64,000 nucleotides of DNA from Caproicibacter sp047777415 (GTDB lineage Bacteria; Bacillota; Clostridia; Oscillospirales; Acutalibacteraceae): the NCBI GenBank assembly GCA_047777415.1, contig JBKEEO010000002.1:558001-622000 (forward strand). Direction: 5' to 3'. The stretch's first letter is position 1; every line of letters begins with the position of its first letter. The translations under genes were made by a program, and so were the position numbers. The notes under the pieces were generated by a model. It saw only the letters and a list, made by a program, of their open reading frames with translations. It was not told the origin of the DNA and did not search any database. Below, piece by piece: positions 25,529 to 33,394 of this stretch.

Positions 25529-26341
25529 TTGGGGCTTTTTCACGTAAATTATGATCGACCGGGACCTGGCGTAAGAAAGGACGAACCAGAAAAGAACGCC
25601 TTTATCCGTTTTTTTTCGATACTATCTAGAAAATTTACAAAATTTATTGAATTGAATTTGCTTTTTTTACTTTTGCTTCTTGCGGCATTTTTTGTTACAT
25701 ATTTATTATCTAGTTTAAGTCCAAATTGGGTAGTAAATTTACTGCTAGTTTTACTAGTTTCACCATTCATAGCTGGAATTACATTTGTAACACGTAATTA
25801 CGCGAGAGAGGAACACGCTTTCTTACTGTCTGACTTTTTTGAAGCAACAAAAAATAATTGGAAAGCTTTTTTAATCAATGGAGCTGTCTGTTATTTTTTA
25901 TATGTTGTCATTGACGTTGCTATAAAATTTTATTACAGCAAATTATCATCTAATGGTATATGGTATTTTGCACTTGGTATCTGTATTGCTATTGCATTTT
26001 TATTGGTTTTTGCCCAATATTATGTACCTGTAATGATTGTAACATTTGATTTAACACTGATGCAAATATACAAAAACGCCTTAATTTTTGCAGTGCTTGG
26101 TTTGTGGCGGAATTTGTTGCTTACTGTTATGTTATTGTTGCTTGCTCTTGCTCTTTATTTATCGCAAGCAATCATGTTTACTTTTTTAGTTGGAATTATA
26201 TTTAGTATCACTTTGTTATTTTCCTTAAGTTTCTTTTTGATTAACTTTACAATTTATCCATTGATTTATAAAATGATGATTTTGCCGCTTAAAAAAAATG
26301 AGAATGAGCAAGAAGAACAACATAATTTTTCTGACAAGTAA
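25529..26341 (+). CDS. DUF624 (YesL-like) membrane protein
   Basis: Encodes 270 residues with about six membrane helices. The N-terminus GLFHVNYDRPGPGVRKDEP is typical of clostridial DUF624 proteins. TTG 25529 is chosen because TAGGGGAG lies eight bases upstream; the TTG at 25523 would be too close. Family members often accompany carbohydrate ABC transporters, but here it follows xerD and no transporter is adjacent. The coding sequence is unusually rich in A and T compared with its neighbours. Function unknown. Confidence 0.75.
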   Translation: MGLFHVNYDRPGPGVRKDEPEKNAFIRFFSILSRKFTKFIELNLLFLLLLLAAFFVTYLLSSLSPNWVVNLLLVLLVSPFIAGITFVTRNYAREEHAFLLSDFFEATKNNWKAFLINGAVCYFLYVVIDVAIKFYYSKLSSNGIWYFALGICIAIAFLLVFAQYYVPVMIVTFDLTLMQIYKNALIFAVLGLWRNLLLTVMLLLLALALYLSQAIMFTFLVGIIFSITLLFSLSFFLINFTIYPLIYKMMILPLKKNENEQEEQHNFSDK

Positions 26342-26366
26342 ATAAACTTTACTTAAATTGCAATAA

Positions 26367-27544
26367 CAAATTGAACACTTTCACTGGATAAAGTTATCTA
26401 CGGGTTTAAAGTATAAATTCTGTCCAGTTGAGCATCAAACAGTTCCTCAGGGGTCTGATAACCTAACCGTTTCCTGGGCGTGGCGTTTATCTCGTCTGCA
26501 AACATTAAGATTTGTTCGGCGGTAAAGCCATTGATGGAGCGACCCTTTGGGATATATTTTCGCAGTATGCGATTGGTTCTCTCATTTACAGGTCGTTCCC
26601 AAGCAGAATAGGGATGAGCAAAGTAGATTGCCGTGCCTAGTTCTTCAAAGGCTGAAAATGCCGCAAACTCACTGCCGTTATCTGTGGTAATACTGCGAAA
26701 TACCTGGGAAAATTTCTCGCCATACTGTTCCTTTAGCTGTTCCATGGCACTGGCAACACCGGTGGTTGTTTTGCCGTCAATTCGAATTGAAAGATAATAT
26801 CCTGTCAGGCGCTCTACAATGGTAAATACAACTGCCTCACCGCTTCTTTTTCGGCCCAGTACCGTATCAGATTCCCAGTGCCCAAATGTGTTTCGCTCTG
26901 CTGCCTCAGGTGGCCGCCAATCAATGGATTTCCCATTGATACGCTTAGAAAGCCGTGGTTTTCTGCGAGAATGCCTATTTAATACCTCAGGAAGTTCAAA
27001 TAGCGTGAGCGGTAATTCCCCTTTCCACAGCATATGATACAGAGTTTTTGTACATGGGATTTCCTTGGCTGGAAAACGATGTTCGCTTCGGGCCCGCCCT
27101 ACGCACTCATCAAAAGACCAATTATGCTTACGAACCTTTTTAACCATCCAACGGATGAAGTCGGAGTTCCTGGATACCGTTCTAGGGCGATGGCAACGAC
27201 TGCGATTCGCTTTGTAGACTGCAGCTCCACGTTTGGCTGAGTAGCCGGGTTTGCGACCTCGGCCGGAGTATTCCGGTGTGCCACGTCGTAGTTCATAGCC
27301 CACGGTAGAGGGGCTGCAATTGATTGCGCGAGCAATCTTTCGATTGCTAAATCCCATCTTCTTTAACTGTTGGATTGCGCCACGCTCTTCTGCTTTAAGA
27401 TGCTGTCCCCTCTTGCGTTCTTCGATCTTTATGATAGAATGGTTCTTGTCCATAGTGTTCAGGCCTTTCTGTCAGTATTTAGTGTGGTAACTTTATCCTA
27501 ACAGTTCCCTGTGCGCTATGGAATCTTTTTATGTGTTCAATTTG
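26367..27544 (-). mobile_element. IS30-family insertion sequence
   Basis: Contains one transposase gene on the minus strand. Inner inverted repeats GGATAAAGTTA (26386-26396) and TAACTTTATCC (27488-27498) flank the gene closely; an outer perfect 12-base pair CAAATTGAACAC (26367-26378) and GTGTTCAATTTG (27533-27544) also brackets it. The true ends could be either pair (1,113 or 1,178 bp); both sizes fit the family. No clear target duplication was found. Confidence 0.8.
26398..27453 (-). CDS. IS30-family transposase
   Basis: Encodes 351 residues: an N-terminal helix-turn-helix (AIQQLKKMGFSNRKIARAIN) and a second HTH-like region, then a DDE integrase-type core with HWESDTVLGRK, TTDNGSEFAAF and the final glutamate in the AWERPVNERTNRILRKYIPKG region, the IS30 signature. 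The frame is intact from ATG 27453, so it may be active. Its stop codon lies directly beside the left inner repeat. Confidence 0.92.
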   Translation of the reverse strand: MDKNHSIIKIEERKRGQHLKAEERGAIQQLKKMGFSNRKIARAINCSPSTVGYELRRGTPEYSGRGRKPGYSAKRGAAVYKANRSRCHRPRTVSRNSDFIRWMVKKVRKHNWSFDECVGRARSEHRFPAKEIPCTKTLYHMLWKGELPLTLFELPEVLNRHSRRKPRLSKRINGKSIDWRPPEAAERNTFGHWESDTVLGRKRSGEAVVFTIVERLTGYYLSIRIDGKTTTGVASAMEQLKEQYGEKFSQVFRSITTDNGSEFAAFSAFEELGTAIYFAHPYSAWERPVNERTNRILRKYIPKGRSINGFTAEQILMFADEINATPRKRLGYQTPEELFDAQLDRIYTLNP

Positions 27545-27590
27545 ATTTTACAATCTACCAGTTTATGATGAATTTAAGATTAATTAAATA

Positions 27591-27626
27591 AATGGTCACA
27601 TACAATTACGTATGTGACCATTTTTT
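27591..27626. terminator. Strong terminator split from its flank by an ISL3-type insertion
   Basis: A perfect 13-bp stem (AATGGTCACATAC, 27591-27603, with 27610-27622) and six-base loop ends in TTTTTT, where the ISL3-type element begins. Beyond the far end of that element the sequence resumes with the duplicated CATTTTTT and ACAACAACC. It was probably the shared terminator of the DUF624 gene and the convergent recombinase gene. Confidence 0.8.
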
Positions 27627-27647
27627 GGCTCTATGTCAATAGTTGGG

Positions 27648-28979
27648 GATAGAGTACAATAAAGTTCGCAATTTCATAAAGGTATAGAAAAGTCATTGGG
27701 ACTCCGATAAAATGAATGGTGAGAAAACATTCAAAAAAGGAGAGATACCCAATGACTCACAAAAAGAATACCACAGATTTGACAGAATTGCTACTAAAAT
27801 GTATGGCGCAGCCGGATCCAATGCTGTCGATGCTGGAATGGCTGTGTACCCGTCTGATGGAAGCAGAGGTCTCCGGTATTATTGGCGCGGAAAAGAATGC
27901 ACACAATCCATCCCGCCGTGATTACCGCTGCGGCTATCGGCCGCGTCGACTGGATACTCGTATGGGGACGATGTATCTGATGGTACCAAAACTCCGAAAT
28001 CAGGGCTATATCCCGTTTTTCGTAACAGAACGCAAGCGCAGTGAAGCAGCGCTGATTCAAGTGGTTCAGGAAGCGTTTGTGCAGGGTGTATCTACGCGAA
28101 AGATGGAGAAACTAGCCCGCAGTCTTGGAATTGAAAATCTTTCTCGCAGTCAAGTCAGTGAAATGACGAAAGGCCTTAATGAGCAGGTACAGTACTTCCG
28201 CAGCCGGCCTCTGACGGGTCGCTATCCTGTCATTTGGACAGATGCACTGTATGAAAAAATTCGTATGGATGGCCGGGTCGTCAGCATGGCTGTGATGGTA
28301 GTTTGCGGCGTCAATGAACAGGGGCATAGGGATATCCTCGCCGTAGAGCCAATGCTAGATGAATCAAAAGAAAGTTATTCTCAATTGTTTCAAAGTCTTT
28401 TAGATCGTGGACTGAAAACACCGCTTCTGGTGGTTTCAGACGCGAATAAAGGGCTGATTGCAGCCATCCGTGAGAGTTTTCCGGGAGCCTCTTGGCAACG
28501 ATGCAAAGTCCATTTCATGCGAAATATTTTAGCTCATGTACCCCAGAAGGAAAAAGAGTCCTTTGCGGCTCAGTTAAAAGAAATTTGGTTGGCACCCTCC
28601 GCTGAAATAGCTAGACAGCGCGCGGAGCAAATATCAGAACAATATGGAAAACGCTTTCCAAAAGCAATCGAATTCCTGGAAGATGGACTGGAAGATTCTC
28701 TAGCCTTCTATGCTTTTCCGGAACTTGATGCCCGCAAAATTTCTTCAACTAATATGCTGGAACGGCTGAACAAGGAAATCCGCCGCAGAACCAGCGTAGT
28801 AGGAATATTCCCTAATCCGGATTCCTATCTACGTCTGGTAACAACATGTCTCATGGAATATGCGGAAGACTGGTCTGTTTCCAGAGCATACTTAAATCCA
28901 AAATCTATTCAGATACTATTAAACGTAGCCTAATTCATTTTCCGGAGTCCCAAAATTGCGAACTTCCCTTGACACTAGC
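27648..28979 (+). mobile_element. IS256-family element nested in the ISL3 left end
   Basis: The element is 1,332 bp. Ends align over 27 bases, sharing AAGTTCGCAATTT and a terminal G (left GATAGAGTAC, right read inward GCTAGTGTCA). The 8-bp target duplication TAGTTGGG is present at 27640-27647 and 28980-28987, and lies inside the ISL3 terminal repeat. A further internal pair, GGGACTCCG with AATGAAT, flanks the gene (from 27698 and from about 28931). Confidence 0.92.
27752..28933 (+). CDS. IS256-family (mutator-type) transposase
   Basis: Encodes 393 residues with the mutator-transposase layout: RRDYRCGYRPR near the N-terminus, DALYEKIR with the first catalytic Asp, VVSDANKGL with the second, WQRCKVHFMRN, and the conserved STNMLERLNKEIRRRT containing the catalytic Glu. 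ATG 27752 follows AAAGGAGAG. The frame is complete. A closely similar but not identical copy lies at the right edge of the window in opposite orientation. Confidence 0.95.
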   Translation: MTHKKNTTDLTELLLKCMAQPDPMLSMLEWLCTRLMEAEVSGIIGAEKNAHNPSRRDYRCGYRPRRLDTRMGTMYLMVPKLRNQGYIPFFVTERKRSEAALIQVVQEAFVQGVSTRKMEKLARSLGIENLSRSQVSEMTKGLNEQVQYFRSRPLTGRYPVIWTDALYEKIRMDGRVVSMAVMVVCGVNEQGHRDILAVEPMLDESKESYSQLFQSLLDRGLKTPLLVVSDANKGLIAAIRESFPGASWQRCKVHFMRNILAHVPQKEKESFAAQLKEIWLAPSAEIARQRAEQISEQYGKRFPKAIEFLEDGLEDSLAFYAFPELDARKISSTNMLERLNKEIRRRTSVVGIFPNPDSYLRLVTTCLMEYAEDWSVSRAYLNPKSIQILLNVA

Positions 28980-29021
28980 TAGTTGGGGTAACCCAAAATG
29001 GAAACACCGAATGGAGCGGCG

Positions 29022-30236
29022 TTAAGCTGCTCCATTTTTCGTTGAATGATGGAACATATGAAGAATGCGATTGCGGAAGCGACGAAAATTACGATAACCG
29101 TAGGCATTGCGTTTAAGAACCTTAATCTTGTTGTTAACCCCTTCGGTAAAACCGTTGGTGTAAGAGCAATCAAACGAATTTAGAATACCTCTTGACCAGC
29201 GAATCATGGTATTTGCACAAGCAACAAATCTTGAAAGACCACTGTTTTGTGCGGCCATAATCCAATGGGATAGCGCTGTCCGTGCAGATTGACTATCGGG
29301 AGAATCCAGGACTTTGAAAAACTGTTCTTTCAGAGAGTAGGCTGTCAGCAGACGGTTGCTGGCATAGAGCATAAGATCGACCTGTTGCTTTTGCTCTGGA
29401 GTGAGAAATTGGTATCGTTTGTTCAGCAAGATTCGGGAGCGTTTAAAATAAATTCTTCGGGTTTTGCTGAACTTTTTCTGTTCTTCCTTGCGAACGGCTT
29501 CAAAAGCCCAAAATACTTGACGAATGTAATGATATTTGTCAATGACATAATTTGAATTTTTAAAATATGTCTGAGCAATATTGGCATATATACTCCACAT
29601 ATCGCTGACGAAATGCTTCGTTTTAGAACGGTCAAGCCGGCCGAAATATTCTGTCAGTTTGTGGTTGTATCGAGCAGGAAGAATATCAAGGATTTGGTGA
29701 CGAACCGGATCGGTCAGAATGCACTGATATTTCTCGCCGCTTGTATTGCCTTTAAACTCATCAATCGACACAACTTCAGGTAATTGCTGCGGTTTTCCAT
29801 AGTGGATACAATCGAAAAGCCGGATAATAGTTGAAACAGATAGATTTACTTCACGTGCTACACTGGTGAAAGAACGCACGTCAGACAGCTTTGAAATGAT
29901 ATACGCGGCTAAACGATTTGTAATGCGGTGATATCTCGGCAGAAACGAGTTATCTTCAAAGAAACGCTTTCCACACAAAGAGCAGCGATACCGGCGCTTT
30001 CGGAGAATCAAACTAGTGTGTTTACCAAAAGCAGGGATGTCTTTTACTGTTTGACAACGGTAATCATGGACATAGCTGGTCCGATATCCACAGCAAGGGC
30101 AAACATGTGGCTTTCTTGGTAACTCAATAAAAATTTCCGTTTTATCGGGCAATTGCCTCACATTTTTTACGATTACCCCTTTTAATCCTAGCAATTTTTC
30201 GGTAGAATAAGTACAGAGCATATCGATGACCTCCAA
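29022..30236 (-). CDS. ISL3-family transposase
   Basis: Encodes about 404 residues: an N-terminal zinc-finger region (CPCCGYRTSYVHDYR, CSLCGKRF), an HTH, and the DDE core with VVSIDEFKG, KHFVSDMW and the C-terminal TEGVNNKIKVLKRNAYGYRN signature. The frame is intact. A start at the internal ATG of MLCTYSTEKLLGLKG is equally plausible. Only the left terminal repeat, not the gene, is disrupted by the IS256-type insertion. Confidence 0.92.
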   Translation of the reverse strand: MEVIDMLCTYSTEKLLGLKGVIVKNVRQLPDKTEIFIELPRKPHVCPCCGYRTSYVHDYRCQTVKDIPAFGKHTSLILRKRRYRCSLCGKRFFEDNSFLPRYHRITNRLAAYIISKLSDVRSFTSVAREVNLSVSTIIRLFDCIHYGKPQQLPEVVSIDEFKGNTSGEKYQCILTDPVRHQILDILPARYNHKLTEYFGRLDRSKTKHFVSDMWSIYANIAQTYFKNSNYVIDKYHYIRQVFWAFEAVRKEEQKKFSKTRRIYFKRSRILLNKRYQFLTPEQKQQVDLMLYASNRLLTAYSLKEQFFKVLDSPDSQSARTALSHWIMAAQNSGLSRFVACANTMIRWSRGILNSFDCSYTNGFTEGVNNKIKVLKRNAYGYRNFRRFRNRILHMFHHSTKNGAA

Positions 30237-30372
30237 TATGGGATAGTGGTAATTTCCATTTTAAAGGTTTTTCATCGAATATGCTCTACTTTTTTGTTCT
30301 TTTTTCGCAGGCCTATTCGTCACACCCCAACATTTATTATAGAGCCCATTTTTTACAACAACCAAAACAATT

Positions 30373-31359
30373 TCATTTTTTACCTCGTTGCTTTACTTGC
30401 GACAGCGGATTTGCACGTGCGGCAGAAGCCATTTGCTCACTGGATAAATGTGTGTAAATTTCAGTGGTTCCCAGATTTTCATGGCCCAATATATCTTTTA
30501 AAACTCTAATATCAACGTGCCCATACTGGTACATGAGGGTAGCGGCAGTATGGCGCAGCTTATGTACAGAATAGCCACGTCCGCCTAGACCAATTTGAGA
30601 TAAATATTTTTTAACCAAATATTGAACGGTTTTTGGACTAATCCGTTTCTTTTGTCCGCTAATAAACAGAGCATTTCTATCGATTAGCCCATCATTTGGC
30701 CGGACTTCTAAATAACGCTGCAAGGCATCAATGCATGCATCATTTAAATAAACTATTCTTTCTTTATTTCCTTTGCCAGTGATTTTCACAGTGCCGCTTG
30801 CAAACTGAATATCATTTAAATTAAGTCCAACAAGCTCCGAAAGACGCATTCCACAGTTTAGAAAAAGCATTAAGATACAGTAGTCTCTTTCTTTTGTTTT
30901 ACCGTTTACTTTTGTTAGTAATTCCAAACTCTGTTCCAGTGTTAGGTATTTGGGAAGAGATCGTTTAATTTTTGGTGTTTCCAATTCTTTCACGGGATTT
31001 ACTTCCAATTTACCAGCTTTATTGGTCAGATATTTGAAGAAACTACGCAAACTAGACACTTTTCGCGAACGCGTAGCAGGATTGTTTCTGCGCTCAGCAT
31101 TTAAGTAGTTCATATATTCGAACACCTGTGCAAGATCAATTGTTTTAATAAGGTCAAGATCTATATCTGAAATACTGATATTCTCGAATTCAGTATCGGG
31201 CGGAACAAGGCCACGCCGCCATTTAATGTATCGGAAGAAAGTCCTTAGGTCCAAATAGTATTCTTCAACTGTTTTTGGAGATTTTCCTCGAATCGTACCC
31301 ATGTAACCTAAAAATTCGCTAATGATTGGAGGAGCTTCCATAAGTAGCTCAGGTTTCAT
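30373..31359 (-). CDS. XerC-like tyrosine recombinase
   Basis: Encodes 328 residues: an N-terminal SAM-like domain with SPKTVEEYYLDLRTFFRYIKW and a catalytic domain with Arg in NCGMRLSELVGLN, HKLRHTAATL, GHENLGTTEIY and nucleophile Tyr302. It is longer than XerD (297 residues) because of an insertion around residues 45-70. This could be the XerC partner or a separate recombinase; no attachment sites or phage genes are nearby, which favours a chromosomal role. ATG 31359 follows AAAGGA. A palindromic site lies upstream. Confidence 0.75.
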   Translation of the reverse strand: MKPELLMEAPPIISEFLGYMGTIRGKSPKTVEEYYLDLRTFFRYIKWRRGLVPPDTEFENISISDIDLDLIKTIDLAQVFEYMNYLNAERRNNPATRSRKVSSLRSFFKYLTNKAGKLEVNPVKELETPKIKRSLPKYLTLEQSLELLTKVNGKTKERDYCILMLFLNCGMRLSELVGLNLNDIQFASGTVKITGKGNKERIVYLNDACIDALQRYLEVRPNDGLIDRNALFISGQKKRISPKTVQYLVKKYLSQIGLGGRGYSVHKLRHTAATLMYQYGHVDIRVLKDILGHENLGTTEIYTHLSSEQMASAARANPLSQVKQRGKK

Positions 31360-31395
31360 ATGTAAATCCTTTCATATTAGCTTTCTGTACCCTAA

Positions 31396-31423
31396 ATTAT
31401 ACAAAATACTTATTTTGTATAAT
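31396..31423. promoter_or_regulatory. Perfect AT-rich palindrome upstream of the recombinase gene
   Basis: ATTATACAAAATA and TATTTTGTATAAT are perfect 13-base inverted repeats separated by CT. On the minus strand the right arm ends in TATAAT-like sequence, so a repressor here could block a promoter for the recombinase. AT-only stems and no T-run argue against a terminator. It does not resemble a clostridial LexA box. Confidence 0.5.
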
Positions 31424-31454
31424 TATATAGGCTTTTTTCAATAATGTCAATCAT

Positions 31455-32207
31455 TTAATGCTTTTTCTCCATTAAAGGAATCAATCCTCCGATATCTATA
31501 AGCTGTCCTTCCGAAAGTGCTATCATTTTAATTTGTCTGCATTCTAAAAAAGTTTTCATTTTAAAAAAATCTGGATGATAGACAGGATTGCCGGCGAAAG
31601 CTAAATGATGTCGGCCAATCATTCCACAGCAGCCGCCAATGAAACCATATGAATAACCTGGAAGCCGAATATATCCCGGCTTAATGATTAAAACTTCCAT
31701 TCCTGCCTTTTCTGCTGCTTGTCCAATACCATAATCCGACGTTATAATCGAATTTTTGTCAATGACCGCAACGGAACATTTTGCATAGCCTTGCTTTACC
31801 TTTATCGGTGTGATATCTGCTTTAAAACAAAAATCGGAAATTTGTGAATCAAGTGACTTGAAATTAGCAATTAGATGGTTGCCAACTCTAGCCGCATTTA
31901 ATCCCACATCGCTTGGATATGGACTTGAAATCGGTGTTAAAGACTCTATTACATCAAAACCAAATTTTTTTAGTTCTGATTGCAAGAACTTTTCTCCTTT
32001 TGCCACAATAATATGAGAGCCTCCAAGATGATGGCACAGAATGTCTGCATGGCTTTGTATAGGCGTTTCTAACATTGGCCTTGGCTTTACGGGGATTACC
32101 TTTATCCCCAGCTTCTTTAGTGTATTTAGAATATTTGGATATGTAGCGGAGACGGCCATAAGACCGACATCCGACTGAGGAAGATTTGGAATTTTAATGT
32201 ATCGCAT
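31455..32207 (-). CDS. DUF6873-type protein (GME-fold-like), function unknown
   Basis: A cytoplasmic protein of 250 residues without membrane segments. It has HADILCHHLGG near residue 54, GLNAARVGNHLIAN, KQGYAKCSVAVID and IGGCCGMIGRHHLAFAGN, a Cys/His-rich C-terminal motif. I associate this pattern with the DUF6873 family, described as related to guanidino-group-modifying enzymes, but the identification is from memory. It is two bases after the ABC permease gene, so it shares that operon. Confidence 0.55.
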   Translation of the reverse strand: MRYIKIPNLPQSDVGLMAVSATYPNILNTLKKLGIKVIPVKPRPMLETPIQSHADILCHHLGGSHIIVAKGEKFLQSELKKFGFDVIESLTPISSPYPSDVGLNAARVGNHLIANFKSLDSQISDFCFKADITPIKVKQGYAKCSVAVIDKNSIITSDYGIGQAAEKAGMEVLIIKPGYIRLPGYSYGFIGGCCGMIGRHHLAFAGNPVYHPDFFKMKTFLECRQIKMIALSEGQLIDIGGLIPLMEKKH

Positions 32208-32209
32208 GA

Positions 32210-33394
32210 TTATTCCTCTCTTAAAGCATCTACCGGTTTTAGTTGAGCTGCCTTATATGCCGGATAAACTCCAAAAATCGTTCCTATAAAAATAGAAAAA
32301 GCGGTAGCTATTAAAATAATATCCATTCGGATAGCAAGTTCCACATGAAAATATGAAGCCCAAATATAAGATATCAAATACCCTGCACAGATTCCTAAAA
32401 AACATCCGATCAGTGAAATTAGAGATGCTTCAAATAAAAATTCGAGCATAATTGCACCGCGGGTTGCCCCCAAAGCTTTTTTTATTCCTATCTCACGTGT
32501 CCTTTCATTTACTGACACAAGCATAACAGTCATGATGCTTAAACTGGCTACCAGCAAAGAAATAGCGCCCACAGCAGAAAGAATCCATGTAATAATATTC
32601 AAAAGTTGAAGGAAACCTTCTTTTTGTTTTGCAAGATTATTAGAAATAAAGGCTCCATCTGCTCTGTTATTGATATCCAAATGATTCACAATCATAGCTC
32701 CAACATCTTCCGCATCATATCCCGGTCGGATTTTTACTGCTATTTCATCAAAACTATTTCGTCCTGCGGATGCTTGCATAGTGGTATATGGTACATAAAT
32801 GAAAGTGGGGACATAATTACCAATCATATTTTGTAAAAGTCCTGTCCCCGTTTTTATGATTCCAACAACTGTAAATTGCTGCTCTACTCCCCCACACCGG
32901 AAATTAATTGTTTTGCCAACCATATTATTTCGGCTATATACGTCCTGGGAAAACTGCTCATCTACCAAACAGACATTTGCACAGGTATTGATATCTTTTG
33001 GGGTAAATAATCTTCCATATAAAACCCGCAAAGAGATTACGTCACTTGCACCGGAATCAATGCCCCAAAGCAGAGCGGATATAGTTTTGTCACGCAACGC
33101 TATATTGGTGTTTTCTACTAAGATGGGAGAAACTTGTTCCACTTGACTAAATTTGCGAATAAAATTTAGATCATCCGATGTCATCGTAACATTTTTTCCC
33201 TCTTTTACAGTGATGGATAATCCGCTTAATCCAAGACTGTCTAATTCGTTATTCAAGATATTAGTGCCACATTGACTAATATTAGCGATAATAATAACGG
33301 AGGATACTCCAATTGCAATTCCTAATACTGTTAAAAAGGTCCTTACACTTTTTTGTCCCAAATTTCGGCAGGCGGATTTTAAGTAATCAATCAT
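32210..33394 (-). CDS. ABC transporter permease, MacB/FtsX type
   Basis: Encodes 394 residues in the MacB-permease layout: an N-terminal helix (RTFLTVLGIAIGVSSVIII), a large extracytoplasmic MacB-PCD domain (about 50-265), then an FtsX domain with three helices and the NERTREIGIKKALGATRGAI loop that contacts the ATPase. No ATP-binding domain is fused or adjacent, so the ATPase must come from elsewhere. It overlaps the adaptor gene by four bases. Confidence 0.88.
   Translation of the reverse strand: MIDYLKSACRNLGQKSVRTFLTVLGIAIGVSSVIIIANISQCGTNILNNELDSLGLSGLSITVKEGKNVTMTSDDLNFIRKFSQVEQVSPILVENTNIALRDKTISALLWGIDSGASDVISLRVLYGRLFTPKDINTCANVCLVDEQFSQDVYSRNNMVGKTINFRCGGVEQQFTVVGIIKTGTGLLQNMIGNYVPTFIYVPYTTMQASAGRNSFDEIAVKIRPGYDAEDVGAMIVNHLDINNRADGAFISNNLAKQKEGFLQLLNIITWILSAVGAISLLVASLSIMTVMLVSVNERTREIGIKKALGATRGAIMLEFLFEASLISLIGCFLGICAGYLISYIWASYFHVELAIRMDIILIATAFSIFIGTIFGVYPAYKAAQLKPVDALREE

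Larger units (their letters stand above)
27627..30346 (-). mobile_element. ISL3-family element, interrupted by an IS256-family element
   Basis: The left end GGCTCTATGTCAATAGTTGG and the right end (read inward on -) GGCTCTATAATAAATGTTGG are terminal inverted repeats of about 23 bases. The element is flanked by the perfect 8-bp target duplication CATTTTTT (27619-27626 and 30347-30354). Removing the nested IS256-type element and one copy of its duplication leaves about 1,380 bp, normal for ISL3. Confidence 0.9.

Noticed and set aside
24622..31359. A prophage or integrative element defined by the two tyrosine recombinases
   Set aside because: xerD sits in its usual spoIIM context and no phage, conjugation or attachment-site features occur between or near the two genes; the space is filled by IS elements.
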